Shown here: positions 43,391 to 52,337 of the stretch, piece by piece
How positions within the stretch are numbered: position 1 is the stretch's first letter
Layout of the letters: each line of letters opens with the position of its first letter
Source: Chloroflexus aggregans DSM 9485
GTDB taxonomy: Bacteria > Chloroflexota > Chloroflexia > Chloroflexales > Chloroflexaceae
NCBI RefSeq assembly: GCF_000021945.1
Contig: NC_011831.1
Location: 3,733,353-3,797,352, forward strand
Length of the DNA: 64,000 nucleotides
Reading direction: 5' to 3'
Position numbers and translations under genes: made by a program
The notes under the pieces: model-generated
Told to the model about the DNA's origin: nothing
The model's input: only the letters and a program-made list of their open reading frames with translations
Databases searched by the model: none

Positions 43391-44385
43391 TGCGCAGATG
43401 GTTTTTGCTGACCCTCGTCATCCTGCTGACCGCCTGTGGCGGTGGTGCCGCTACGCCGACAACGCCGACCCAAGCTCCTCTCACCAAAGTGCGGGTGGGG
43501 CTGGATTGGACGCCGAATACCAACCATACCGGCTTGTACGTCGCTCAGGCGAAAGGCTACTATGCCCAGCAAGGCCTAGAGGTTGAGATCCTCGGCGCAC
43601 AAGAGGGGGGGACTGTCGAGCAGTTGGTGGCAACGGGCCGCCTCGATTTTGGTATTTCGCATCAGGAAGGTGTAACTCAGGCTCGGGTCGAGGGCGTACC
43701 GATTGTCTCGATTGCTGCGATTATTCAGCACAATACGAGTGGTTTTGCCAGCCGTGCTGAAGAGGGCATCACCAGCCCACGCGATTTTATCGGTAAAAAA
43801 TACGGTGCATTCGGATCGCCTGTCGAACAAGCAGTTATTAAGGGTTTGCTCGAATGCGCTGGAGTTGGCGATCAATTTGATCAGGTGCAGTTTGTTGATA
43901 TTGGTAGTTCCGATTTCTTCGTCGCCACCGAGCGTGATGAAGTAGATTTTGTCTGGATCTTCAAGGGTTGGACGGGAATCGAGGCTGAGGTGCGGGGCGT
44001 GCCACTTAACATTGTGATGATGAATGATCTCCAGTGCATTCCCGATTACTACACGCCCGTGCTCATCACCGGTGAGAAGCTAATTGCCGAACAGCCCGAT
44101 CTCGTGCGACGCTTCCTCGCTGCCACGAGTGCCGGGTATCGCTTTGCCATTGAGCAACCGGGCGAAGCAGCCGATATTTTGCTCAAAGCTGCGCCCGAAC
44201 TCGATGCCGAACTTGTCCGGCGTAGTCAGCAATATCTGGCCGGTCAGTATCAGGCTGAGGCGGCACGCTGGGGCGAGCAGAAGCTTGAAGTCTGGCGTGC
44301 CTACGCACAGTGGATGGCCGATCGTAACCTGATCGCTCGCATGATCGAGCCGGAAAAGGCGTTTACCAACGATTTCTTGCCGTAG
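43390..44385 (+). CDS. thiY: Thiamine-precursor-binding lipoprotein (ThiY/NMT1-like)
   Basis: 331 residues. A short signal peptide ends in the lipobox LTAC, so Cys16 is lipidated, followed by a Thr/Pro spacer. VRVGLDWTPNTNHTGLYVAQ is the classical start of the NMT1/THI5-like fold, which binds formylaminopyrimidine or hydroxymethylpyrimidine. The ATG at 43390 shares its A with the permease stop (TAATG). The binding protein delivers substrate to the ThiX permease. Confidence 0.88.
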   Translation: MRRWFLLTLVILLTACGGGAATPTTPTQAPLTKVRVGLDWTPNTNHTGLYVAQAKGYYAQQGLEVEILGAQEGGTVEQLVATGRLDFGISHQEGVTQARVEGVPIVSIAAIIQHNTSGFASRAEEGITSPRDFIGKKYGAFGSPVEQAVIKGLLECAGVGDQFDQVQFVDIGSSDFFVATERDEVDFVWIFKGWTGIEAEVRGVPLNIVMMNDLQCIPDYYTPVLITGEKLIAEQPDLVRRFLAATSAGYRFAIEQPGEAADILLKAAPELDAELVRRSQQYLAGQYQAEAARWGEQKLEVWRAYAQWMADRNLIARMIEPEKAFTNDFLP

Positions 44386-44388
44386 GAG

Positions 44389-44440
44389 TGGCAAGACGCG
44401 AAAACGATCGCCTAATCTGGTGCGTGTTCGCGTCTTGCCA
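44389..44440 (+). other. Intercistronic inverted repeat between thiY and thiZ
   Basis: A perfect 14-bp inverted repeat, TGGCAAGACGCGAA (44389-44402) and TTCGCGTCTTGCCA (44427-44440), with a 24-nt loop. It starts 3 bp after the thiY stop and ends 13 bp before thiZ, with no U-tract. Confidence 0.85.
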
Positions 44441-44453
44441 TCATAATACATAT

Positions 44454-45218
44454 ATGTCAATACTCGAACTTCGTGCGATCAGTAAGACCTTCGCATCGCC
44501 AACCGGTCCGGTTCAGGTGCTCGACCGGCTGAGTATGCAGGTCGCGGCGGGCGAGTTTGTCGCCGTTATTGGTCCGAGCGGGAGTGGAAAAACGACCCTC
44601 TTCAACATCATTGCCGGCCTTGAATTGCCTGATGCCGGTGCAGTGCTGATCGATGGGATTGAGGTGACCGGTCGGCGCGGGCAGGTGGCGTATATGCCGC
44701 AACGCGACGCACTGTTGCCGTGGCTGTCGGTGATCGAGAATGCGGTGTTGGCGACGGTTGTGCAGGGTGGCGATGTTGCCGCGGCCCGCCGCGAGGCGCG
44801 TGCGTTGCTGGCCGATTTCGGCTTGCAAGGCTGGGGTGATGCCCGCCCTGCTCTTTTGTCAGGTGGGATGCGTCAGCGCGCCGCTTTTTTACGCACCGTC
44901 CTCTGGCATCGCCCGATTATGCTGCTCGACGAACCTTTCGGTGCGCTCGATGCACTTACCCGGGCTCAGTTGCAGCAATGGCTGCTGACGCTCTGGGATC
45001 GGTTGGATCGCACCGTCGTGCTCGTTACTCACGACATCGATGAGGCGATCATTCTCGCCGACCGTATCTATGTCCTCACGCCGCGCCCGGCGCGGATCGC
45101 GTTGGAAGTGCGGGTCGATCTACCACGACCGCGCTCGTATGCACTCGTCACCGACCCAGCGTTTGTGCGGCTCAAACGGCAGTTGCAGCAAGTTTTGATG
45201 GACGGTGAGCGACGATGA
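44454..45218 (+). CDS. thiZ: Thiamine-precursor ABC transporter ATP-binding protein
   Basis: 254 residues. Walker A GPSGSGKTT, Q-loop YMPQRDALLPW, ABC signature LSGGMRQRAAF, Walker B IMLLDEPFGALD and the switch His in LVTHDIDEA are all present. It is of the SsuB/ThiZ class and completes the thiXYZ transporter. The start at 44454 (SILELRAISKTF) is chosen over a longer frame at 44388 that would run through the inverted repeat. Confidence 0.9.
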   Translation: MSILELRAISKTFASPTGPVQVLDRLSMQVAAGEFVAVIGPSGSGKTTLFNIIAGLELPDAGAVLIDGIEVTGRRGQVAYMPQRDALLPWLSVIENAVLATVVQGGDVAAARREARALLADFGLQGWGDARPALLSGGMRQRAAFLRTVLWHRPIMLLDEPFGALDALTRAQLQQWLLTLWDRLDRTVVLVTHDIDEAIILADRIYVLTPRPARIALEVRVDLPRPRSYALVTDPAFVRLKRQLQQVLMDGERR

Positions 45219-45319
45219 AATGAACATAAGCCGAGGCTGCGATGATGCCGTCATCGGCTAGATGATCACTCCTAAATCTTGCGCAGGCCACAGAGACAGC
45301 ATCGTGGTAGTACCGTAAT

Positions 45320-45371
45320 CGCCCCGCCTCCGCCCTTGTGACTGCAAGGACGTGAGCGGGGCGGTTCTTTT
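45320..45371 (+). terminator. Terminator of the thiamine operon
   Basis: Outer stem CGCCCCGC (45320-45327) / GCGGGGCG (45356-45363), inner stem CCTTG/CAAGG, then GTTCTTTT. It lies ~100 bp after thiZ. Confidence 0.75.
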
Positions 45372-45436
45372 GCCCTCCGAACCGGTTGATCCACTCAGCA
45401 GAATCCCCACATGAGGCCTTCGTCATTCCCGCTCAC

Positions 45437-45682
45437 CTACTCCTCCGGCGGGAGCGAGGTCGTAATGTCATACACTAATACCTGCACATCGAGACCCTCA
45501 TTGGTCAGTAGGGAGATGGTAAACTCGTTCGTCGCATTCTTGATCGCCTGTTCGTCAGCAGCAGGGGCATACGCACGAATGCTCGCCTCCTCGGCTGACA
45601 CGCGCGTCACTCGTGTAACCGCAGTAGGGCTAGCGGCAGCAATTCGGCGCTGGATCTCGGCGATGGCTTCATCAAGCGTCAT
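45437..45682 (-). CDS. Small acidic protein downstream of the FAD oxidase
   Basis: 81 residues (MTLDEAIAEIQRRIAAASPT...), alpha/beta composition, acidic, no membrane segment. It starts 14 bp after the oxidase stop on the same strand and is probably cotranscribed with it. I do not recognise it; it could be an accessory subunit. Confidence 0.6.
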   Translation of the reverse strand: MTLDEAIAEIQRRIAAASPTAVTRVTRVSAEEASIRAYAPAADEQAIKNATNEFTISLLTNEGLDVQVLVYDITTSLPPEE

Positions 45683-45696
45683 GGTTCATCACCTCA

Positions 45697-46854
45697 TCAG
45701 ATAACGTTGAATTCGGATGCGAGTTGACCGCGGCGGAACCGGTCGATCCGCAGCTCGTCGATATTGATAGTGTGTGCCCGTCCATCGATCACCTCTTCGG
45801 CGATCAGCAGACCGGTAGCCGGGGCATGCATAATGCCATGGCCACTAAAGCCGCTGGCATCAATATAACCTTCAAGGTCGGGGTGTCGGCCAAGGATTGG
45901 GTTATGATCCGGGGTGATTTCGTATAGCCCGGCCCAACACTGTTGCTCGGCCAACCCTGCCGACTCAAGGATCGGGAAGCGATAGATGCCGGCTTCTATC
46001 ACCGCTTCTAGCCATTCCCAGTCGACGTTCGTGTTGGTACTACTCGGCTCGTTCGGGTTCGAGCGGCCCATCAAAATACTCTGACCTTCGCGTCGCATAT
46101 AGAAACCGGTGCCAACGTCAATGGTGAGCGGAATAGGTGCATTGATGGCCGGGAAGGGGGTGGTCATATAGACGTTGCGACGGTATGGGCGCACCGGTAA
46201 ATCGAGACCGGCCAACGCCGCTACTTCACCGGCCCATGGCCCGGCACAGTTGATCACGATCTCACAGCCAATTGTACCGGCCGGCGTTTCAACTGCCGTG
46301 ACTCGCCCACTATCAATATGGAATCCGATAGCCGGTGTCCCACGGTACAGACGCACACCGTGACGTTGTGCGGCGCGCAGATAACCGAGCGCGATACCGT
46401 AGGGATCGCAGTAACCGTCATCAGGGCCAAATGTTGCTCCAATGAGGTCGTCGATCCGCATCCTCGGAATAAAGCGAGCTGCTTCGTCAGGAGTAAGTAC
46501 CTCAACCCGCACTCCCAGCTCGCGTTGCATTGTGACATTACGCATATATTGCGCCCACGTCGCTTCGTCGTTAATCAGAAATAAATAACCGACTTGGCGT
46601 AGTTCGGCGTGACCGCCGACCTCTTCCTCGAAGTGGCGTAACCGTTCGATACTATAGCGCGACAGTAATACGTTGGTACGTGATGAAAATTGGTGACGCA
46701 CGCCGGCTGCCGAACGAGCAGTGCTTCCGCTGATTTCGGCTTCTTCGCGTTCAAGGATGATCACATCGCGCAGACCACGCTCGGCCAGATGAAAGGCAAT
46801 ACTGGCGCCGATCACGCCTGCACCGATAATGACAACGTGTGCTCGGTCAATCAT
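45697..46854 (-). CDS. FAD-dependent amino-acid oxidase (DAO / sarcosine oxidase beta-like)
   Basis: 385 residues. VVIIGAGVIGASIAFHLAERG is the FAD-binding motif and GYIDASGFSGHGIMHAP the C-terminal flavin contact of the DAO superfamily. Overall it resembles sarcosine oxidase beta subunits and glycine/proline oxidases. The substrate is uncertain. A link to sarcosine from the hyuAB operon ~30 kb away is only a possibility. Alpha, gamma and delta sarcosine oxidase subunits are absent. Confidence 0.82.
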   Translation of the reverse strand: MIDRAHVVIIGAGVIGASIAFHLAERGLRDVIILEREEAEISGSTARSAAGVRHQFSSRTNVLLSRYSIERLRHFEEEVGGHAELRQVGYLFLINDEATWAQYMRNVTMQRELGVRVEVLTPDEAARFIPRMRIDDLIGATFGPDDGYCDPYGIALGYLRAAQRHGVRLYRGTPAIGFHIDSGRVTAVETPAGTIGCEIVINCAGPWAGEVAALAGLDLPVRPYRRNVYMTTPFPAINAPIPLTIDVGTGFYMRREGQSILMGRSNPNEPSSTNTNVDWEWLEAVIEAGIYRFPILESAGLAEQQCWAGLYEITPDHNPILGRHPDLEGYIDASGFSGHGIMHAPATGLLIAEEVIDGRAHTINIDELRIDRFRRGQLASEFNVI

Positions 46855-46956
46855 ACCTTTGTTCCTTGTCAGGAGACAGTAACACTATCTCCATCTTGCA
46901 ACGCACTCCATTGTGCTTACCGTGCGGCACAATCACGCTGTGCCGCTGCGAAAACT

Positions 46957-48414
46957 CTAGGATGTAGTTCGTTTGCCACGTCGCCGTGGCGGTACTTCCG
47001 CCGGCGGCTCCTGGGGTTCTTCGCCGGGTGCTAACTCCTCGGGCGGTGCCGGTGCTGGTGGTTCCGGTTGCGATCGCCGTTCCTCGCGCCACGCCAATCG
47101 TTCACGGGCTACCGCTTCAAAACCACGGTTAGTCGGCTCGTAGTAGATCCGCCCAACCAGATTCGGTGGCAGATGCTCTTGATCCGACCGACCTTCCGGT
47201 AAATCATGCGCATATTCGTAGCCCCGTCCGTAGCCTAACCGTTTCATCAACTCCGTTGGCGCATTCCGTAAATGGAGCGGTACCGGTTCGTTGCGGGTTT
47301 CGGCCACGTCACGTTGCACCGCATTGTACGCGCGGTAGAGGGCATTACTCTTCGGCGCGAGGCAAAGGTAGACCACCGCTTGCACCAGCGCTAACTCACC
47401 TTCCGGTTGACCCAGAAAATGTACCGCTTGCTGCGCTGCAATCGTCTGCGGTAACGCTTGTGGATCGGCCAATCCCACATCTTCTACCGCGATCCGTACT
47501 AGCCGGCGGGCAATGTAGAGCGGATCCTCACCGCCATCGAGCATACGTCCCAACCAATACAGCGCACCGTCGGGATCGCTGTCACGCACGCTTTTGTGCA
47601 ACGCCGAGATAGCGTCGTAATGCAACTCACCACGTTTATCGTAGCGCACAGCTCGGCTTTGCAATGCGTCGCGAATATCATCAACCGTGATCAGCCGAGT
47701 CTCGCCGATGGCCGGTGGCTTCGAGCGGGCTGCTGCCTCGAGCGCGTTTAATGCGGTTCGTGCATCACCGTTTGACATATTGATAAGGTACTTACGCGCA
47801 TCGCTCGCCAGCATGATCTTCATACCGCCTAGCCCACGCTCACGGTCGCTCAATGCCCGGTCGATCAGTATGCCGATCTCTTCATCGGTCAACGCTTCAA
47901 GCGTGAAGACGCGCGCTCGCGATAGCAAGGCTGCATTAACTTCAAACGAAGGGTTCTCGGTTGTCGCGCCGATGAGGATGATCGTGCCATCCTCTACATA
48001 GGGGAGAATTGCGTCTTGCTGGCTCTTGTTAAAGCGATGGATTTCGTCGATAAAGACGACCGTGCGTTGTTGGAACATACCTAGCCGATCTTTGGCCTCT
48101 TGCACGACCCGCCGCAGATCGTTGACCCCGGCGCTCACTGCGCTCAGCGGCTCGAAGTGGGCATTGGTACTATTTGCGATAATCTGAGCCAGTGTAGTCT
48201 TGCCACTCCCCGGCGGCCCCCACAAGATCAGCGAAAAGAGCTGATCGTTGGCAATTGCCCGCCGCAGCAGTTTACCCTCACCGATGATATGCGTCTGCCC
48301 GACGAATTCGTCGAGTGTGCGTGGGCGCATCCGCGCCGCGAGTGGCGCTTGTTGCTGCAACGTTTGTTGACGTTGCGCGTCGAATAGGGTTGGGCCTCGT
48401 GATTTAGACGGCAT
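46957..48414 (-). CDS. rarA: Replication-associated recombination protein A (AAA+ ATPase)
   Basis: 485 residues. [19 protein letters not shown], Walker [14 protein letters not shown], Walker [18 protein letters not shown] and sensor [19 protein letters not shown] are diagnostic of RarA/MgsA/WRNIP1. It acts at stalled replication forks. The C-terminal ~60 residues are an added Pro/Glu-rich, then basic tail. The ATG at 48414 is preferred to an in-frame TTG two codons earlier. Confidence 0.95.
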   Translation of the reverse strand: MPSKSRGPTLFDAQRQQTLQQQAPLAARMRPRTLDEFVGQTHIIGEGKLLRRAIANDQLFSLILWGPPGSGKTTLAQIIANSTNAHFEPLSAVSAGVNDLRRVVQEAKDRLGMFQQRTVVFIDEIHRFNKSQQDAILPYVEDGTIILIGATTENPSFEVNAALLSRARVFTLEALTDEEIGILIDRALSDRERGLGGMKIMLASDARKYLINMSNGDARTALNALEAAARSKPPAIGETRLITVDDIRDALQSRAVRYDKRGELHYDAISALHKSVRDSDPDGALYWLGRMLDGGEDPLYIARRLVRIAVEDVGLADPQALPQTIAAQQAVHFLGQPEGELALVQAVVYLCLAPKSNALYRAYNAVQRDVAETRNEPVPLHLRNAPTELMKRLGYGRGYEYAHDLPEGRSDQEHLPPNLVGRIYYEPTNRGFEAVARERLAWREERRSQPEPPAPAPPEELAPGEEPQEPPAEVPPRRRGKRTTS

Positions 48415-48453
48415 ATGCAACGGTTTGTTGAGCCGGTTAGTTTACTATTCTTG

Positions 48454-48462
48454 ATTGTAGCA
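48454..48462 (-). promoter_or_regulatory. Extended -10 promoter of rarA
   Basis: Minus-strand TGCTACAAT, ~40 bp upstream of the rarA start; no good -35. Confidence 0.45.
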
Positions 48463-48589
48463 CATCTTGGTTGCCGATCTGTTGTCTGATGGTTGGGCGT
48501 GCAGACGCTATGACAACCGGCTATCTCGCAAAAGTTAATACTACTATATGCTACCCATGTGGGTCATGGCAGAGGGGAATAAAGAACTA

Positions 48590-48618
48590 TTGCTGCTTGT
48601 AACTCGTCGTCGTATGCT
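48590..48618 (+). promoter_or_regulatory. Promoter of the candidate small RNA
   Basis: TTGCTG (48590-48595), a 17-bp spacer and TATGCT (48613-48618). No coding frame of note follows. Confidence 0.5.
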
Positions 48619-48624
48619 ATAGGT

Positions 48625-48796
48625 GTGTGAAGACGGCATTGCCCGCCGGTAGAGAGGCAACTGTAGCGAACCTCAGTAATACTTGTACATCACCTCTTCA
48701 GTGCCCCGTTGCTCCTCTTCCGCTCTCCTCCTTCCCTCTACCGGCCGGGATGCCGGGGACACGAACACCGGCAACTATCATCGTTGCCGGTGTTGT
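48625..48796 (+). ncRNA. Candidate structured small RNA (~170 nt) upstream of rarA
   Basis: A long imperfect stem pairs 48635-48654 with 48736-48754: GGCAT/ATGCC, CCCG/CGGG and CCGGTAGAG/CTCTACCGG, with only single- or two-base bulges. Inside it, GGC-ACTG pairs with CAGT-GCC. A 30-nt pyrimidine-rich single strand at 48706-48735 contains CTCCTC and CCTCCTT, which resemble anti-Shine-Dalgarno sequence. A promoter lies upstream and a perfect hairpin at the 3' end. 6S RNA is a second possibility, since 6S lies near rarA in some bacteria. No rRNA-type or known riboswitch motif is seen. Confidence 0.45.
48764..48794. terminator. Hairpin at the small RNA 3' end / bchD 3' end
   Basis: Perfect 12-bp stem AACACCGGCAAC / GTTGCCGGTGTT with a 7-nt loop, then GTTATGTG on the plus strand. 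It can end the plus-strand RNA and, from the other side, the bch operon. Confidence 0.65.
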
Positions 48797-48831
48797 TATG
48801 TGTCACAGGTCACTCGTTTGCTGCTACCGGA

Positions 48832-50742
48832 CTACATCTCTTCGCTGGCCGCAATGACGGCATTTGCAATCTGATCCCCTCGTCCATTTGGCAGATATAC
48901 GTAGCGCCCACCGAGCCATACCGCCAATTGCTGGGCTTCACCCCGTGAAACGAAACTGCGCTGGGTATCAATGACCACAGCACCGACACCGGCAGCGCGC
49001 AGCCGACCGGCTAGTTGCTGTACCTCTTGACGAGCTTGCTCAAGCCGGCGATTTTTGTCCATCGTGGGATCGGCCTTAAGCGGTACATTCGGTCGCCCAT
49101 CGGTGATCAGCACGATGGTAGTGCGGAAAATACCACGTGCCCGTGCTTGCTCACTGATCTGGTACGCCGCCAATAGCGCCGCTGCGAGCGGGGTTCCTCC
49201 ACCGGTTGGCAACACGTCGAGGGCGCGTTTGGCCAGTTCGACACTTTGTGATGGAGGAAGGAGCAGATCGGCCCGCTCACCACGGAAAGCCAGCAACGCC
49301 ACCTGATCGCGGTGAACGTAGGCTTGCTGCAAGAGGGAATTGACGGCGCCTTTCGCCTGTCGCATGCGGTGCAGAGCCATTGAACCGCTGGCATCAACCA
49401 GAAAACAGAAGAGTGTCCCCGCCTTAGAACGGTATTTCTTGATGTGTAAGTCTTCGGCACGCAAGTGAATGCGTCCACGCCGATGCTGATGTGGCGGATG
49501 GTCACTTGCTCGTAGCCGTTGCCACGGTGCGGCGGCACGGAGTGTGGCAATCACATCGAGCCGCCCTTGAGCCGGATTCCCCGGTACCGAGCGAATATGG
49601 CGACCGCGTTGTCCGGAAATGGTGCCACGTGAACCACTCCGCCCGCGTCGGCGCACGGTAAACGGCGTTTCGAGGATGTCCGGCGGTACTTCCGTCTCCA
49701 TTGCGGCCAGGATGAGATCCTCGACCGTCAACTCTTCGTCTGGTGGCGTCGGTGGTTGATCGTCATCGTTGTTCTGCTCGTCGTCTTCTTGTTGCTGACT
49801 CGGTGGTGGTGGGGCCGGTTCTGGGGTTGGTGGTGGTGGTTGAGATTCTGCCGGTGTCATTTCTGGTAGCCGTGTAGCACGCGGCAGCATCACCAACCGC
49901 ACGGCCAGCTCAAGGTCTTCGTTACTCACCTCATCACGTCCGGCCAGGGCGGCTGCTGCCCGTGCTGCCCGCACCGCGAACATATCGGCCCGATGCCCTT
50001 CGATTCCTAGGGCTAGGGCTGTCAGACTCAATTGCCGAATCTGATCATCGGTGATGGTGACGTTGGGTAACAGTTCACGTGCCGCCAGAATGCCGGCTAA
50101 CACCAGCGCCTCATCATCTTCGTAATCGAGGTGGGGTTGGAGGTTGCGACGCACAACCTCGGCCCGCGTCGTCACCGGGGCTTTACCGATCGGCGCTACG
50201 ATCAACCCTAGGCGGTCGAGCAAATGGCGACGAGGAGGCCCCTCCGCCGGGTCATATGTGACGAGCAGCACAAAACGGGCCGGTTCCACAACGGATATTC
50301 CTTCTCGCTCGACCCGCACCACGCCGCTATCCAACGCACCGAGAATGTGGTTGATCGTGCTATCGTCGAGCAAGTTGACGCTATCAACGTACAACAAGCC
50401 GCCGTTGGCGCGCGCGAGGAGGCCACTCCGATGGACCCGTTCGCCCAACGCGAGAGTTGCTTCGATGTCAATTCCACCCAAGAGTCGGTCTTCGCTTACG
50501 CCGACCGGCATCTCGACCAAATTGCAGGGTAAGGTGGGGTCAAACTCACGCCCACCGGCCAGCATACGGGCAAAGGCGCGCACCAACGCACTTTTACCGG
50601 TACCTGCTCCTGCACCAATCGCGACACCGGTCAGCAGCGGATCGACTGCCAACAGGAGCAGGGCCTGTCGGGCTGCTTCGAGGCCGACGATTGCCGTGAA
50701 GGGAAGTGGCCCTGTCGGTAGTTCTTTCACTCTTTGTACCAT
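48832..50742 (-). CDS. bchD: Magnesium chelatase subunit D
   Basis: 636 residues. The N-terminal AAA+ module has GAGAGTGKSA (~43-51). A Pro-rich, acidic linker at ~301-338 and a VWA domain with the MIDAS motif DASGS (450-454) follow. BchD forms the two-ring motor with BchI that drives Mg insertion into protoporphyrin IX by BchH. Unlike many BchD proteins, a P-loop-like sequence is retained. It is the last gene of the photosynthesis operon; bchH is not in the window. Confidence 0.95.
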   Translation of the reverse strand: MVQRVKELPTGPLPFTAIVGLEAARQALLLLAVDPLLTGVAIGAGAGTGKSALVRAFARMLAGGREFDPTLPCNLVEMPVGVSEDRLLGGIDIEATLALGERVHRSGLLARANGGLLYVDSVNLLDDSTINHILGALDSGVVRVEREGISVVEPARFVLLVTYDPAEGPPRRHLLDRLGLIVAPIGKAPVTTRAEVVRRNLQPHLDYEDDEALVLAGILAARELLPNVTITDDQIRQLSLTALALGIEGHRADMFAVRAARAAAALAGRDEVSNEDLELAVRLVMLPRATRLPEMTPAESQPPPPTPEPAPPPPSQQQEDDEQNNDDDQPPTPPDEELTVEDLILAAMETEVPPDILETPFTVRRRGRSGSRGTISGQRGRHIRSVPGNPAQGRLDVIATLRAAAPWQRLRASDHPPHQHRRGRIHLRAEDLHIKKYRSKAGTLFCFLVDASGSMALHRMRQAKGAVNSLLQQAYVHRDQVALLAFRGERADLLLPPSQSVELAKRALDVLPTGGGTPLAAALLAAYQISEQARARGIFRTTIVLITDGRPNVPLKADPTMDKNRRLEQARQEVQQLAGRLRAAGVGAVVIDTQRSFVSRGEAQQLAVWLGGRYVYLPNGRGDQIANAVIAASEEM

Positions 50743-50840
50743 AATGTACTCCTGTCAGCGTGATCGTTGTTGTCCGTCACACTGCCAGATGCGATCCCTA
50801 CGGTGTAACGTGCCTGGCTACGTGGATTGCAGCAGGATGC

Positions 50841-50877
50841 CTGCCGCAGTCCTTACAGGATGAAAGGATTGCGGCAG
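50841..50877 (-). other. Intercistronic stem-loop between bchI and bchD
   Basis: A 14-bp stem, CTGCCGCAGTCCTT / AAGGATTGCGGCAG (one wobble), with a 9-nt loop in the 155-bp gap between the two Mg-chelatase genes. No U-tract. Confidence 0.75.
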
Positions 50878-50897
50878 AATGCGTATCGCCATCACAC

Positions 50898-52010
50898 TTA
50901 CGGCACTAACACCTCTTCTACGGCTCGCTCGATTCGGACAGTATCATCTTGGGTCTCCAACGGATCTTTGCGGAGACGGTGACGCAACGCGAGCACTGCG
51001 ATGCGGCGAACATCCTGTATCGTCACCTCGTTACGCCCTTCTAATGCAGCCAAAGCAGTAGCGGCACGGGCCAATGTTAGCTCACCACGGTGACCATCAA
51101 TTTCAAGCTTGACGCACAATTCGGCGATTTTGTAGAGTACCGGATCGGGTAACACGACATCGGGCAAACGACGTTGCGCCTGCTTAATCTTGCGCTGCAA
51201 TTTCTGGGTCTCTTTCGACCACTTCTCAGCAAAGGCAAACGGATCGGCGTCGTATTCGCGGCGCCGTTTGACAATCTCGACCCGCTCATTCACATCGGTG
51301 ATCGTCGTGATGCGGGCATGGAGGCCAAAGCGGTCGAGTAATTGTGGTCGCAGATCACCCTCTTCGGGGTTGCCCGATCCTACCAGCACGAAGCGTGCCG
51401 GGTGGCGGATACTCACTCCTTCACGTTCCACGACATTCACCCCCGAAGCGGCTACATCAAGTAACACATCAACCAAATGGTCTTCGAGCAAATTCACTTC
51501 ATCAATGTAAAGAAACCCACGATTGGCGCGCGCCAGCAGGCCCGGAGCAAACGCCTGTACTCCTTGCGTCAGCGCACGCTCAATATCGAGCGTACCACAC
51601 ACTCGATCTTCTGTTGCACCGAGTGGTAAATCAACGACAGGCACCGGAATATTGATCACACTCAGCTTCTTGGATTTACCCTTCTGAGCAGGAATTGCCC
51701 GGCACTGATCGCACAGACCGGCCGGCCGATCTGGTGCACACGAATACGGGCAGCCGGCCACTGCCTTGATCGGCGGCAGCATTGCTGCCAGTGCTCGCAC
51801 CGATGTCGATTTGGCAGTGCCACGGTGGCCCATAACCATCACGCCGCCGATTGTCGGATTGACCACACAAAGCAACAGCGCTAACTTCAATTCAGCTTGA
51901 CCAACAATGGCAACAAACGGGTAGGGTGGTATCGGAGCATTCGTCGCGGGCGCTTGCCCATTGCTTGATACTTCTTCTGTGGTGACGACCTGGTCATGTT
52001 CATTGTTCAT
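50898..52010 (-). CDS. bchI: Magnesium chelatase ATPase subunit I
   Basis: 370 residues. Walker A is GHRGTAKST (61-69); FLYIDEVNLLEDHLVD is Walker B with its insert, and GSGNPEEGDLRPQLLDRFGL sensor 1 and the Arg finger. A four-Cys insertion (CPYSC and CDQC, ~87-103), as in Chloroflexus- and Chlorobi-type BchI, may bind metal. The protein forms hexameric rings with BchD. The leader AAAGGTGTTGCGCA before its ATG is nearly identical to that of pucC. Confidence 0.96.
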   Translation of the reverse strand: MNNEHDQVVTTEEVSSNGQAPATNAPIPPYPFVAIVGQAELKLALLLCVVNPTIGGVMVMGHRGTAKSTSVRALAAMLPPIKAVAGCPYSCAPDRPAGLCDQCRAIPAQKGKSKKLSVINIPVPVVDLPLGATEDRVCGTLDIERALTQGVQAFAPGLLARANRGFLYIDEVNLLEDHLVDVLLDVAASGVNVVEREGVSIRHPARFVLVGSGNPEEGDLRPQLLDRFGLHARITTITDVNERVEIVKRRREYDADPFAFAEKWSKETQKLQRKIKQAQRRLPDVVLPDPVLYKIAELCVKLEIDGHRGELTLARAATALAALEGRNEVTIQDVRRIAVLALRHRLRKDPLETQDDTVRIERAVEEVLVP

Positions 52011-52142
52011 TGCGCAACACCTTTACAAAATGTATGGGCGAGCACATGCCCGCCCAACCCATCAACCCTGACGCAGGCGGGACAGACAAACGAACCCTCT
52101 GCCGTATGCGACGGGTACGCCCTGATCCCGCTGTGGGCCAGC

Positions 52143-52337
52143 TTAACGCTGTGACTTGACCACCGACCCTGCTGTCGGTTTCCGCCCGTTACGAGTGCGA
52201 CGAGCGTAGGCCGTGACATTCGTCCAGATGAACGTGAGGCCGAGGCCAAGCACGGTCAGAATCAAACAGGCCCAACATAGGATTACCGGTGTCAACGGAC
52301 CAATCATTTGGGTGGCTTCTCCGAGTCCGCTAGGCAT
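52143..52337 (-). CDS. Small single-pass membrane protein in the bch operon
   Basis: 64 residues starting MPSGLGEATQM, with one membrane helix (LTPVILCWACLILTVLGLGLTFIW shown in part: VILCWACLILTVLG) and a basic cytoplasmic tail. The ATG at 52337 follows AGGAGTG and overlaps the end of the DUF169 gene by 8 bp. The position between DUF169 and bchI suggests a role in pigment synthesis or assembly. No family recognised. Confidence 0.65.
   Translation of the reverse strand: MPSGLGEATQMIGPLTPVILCWACLILTVLGLGLTFIWTNVTAYARRTRNGRKPTAGSVVKSQR

Noticed and set aside
45230-45262. Near-palindrome after thiZ as a second terminator
   Set aside because: Only six outer pairs hold and no U-tract follows; the stem at 45320-45371 is much better.
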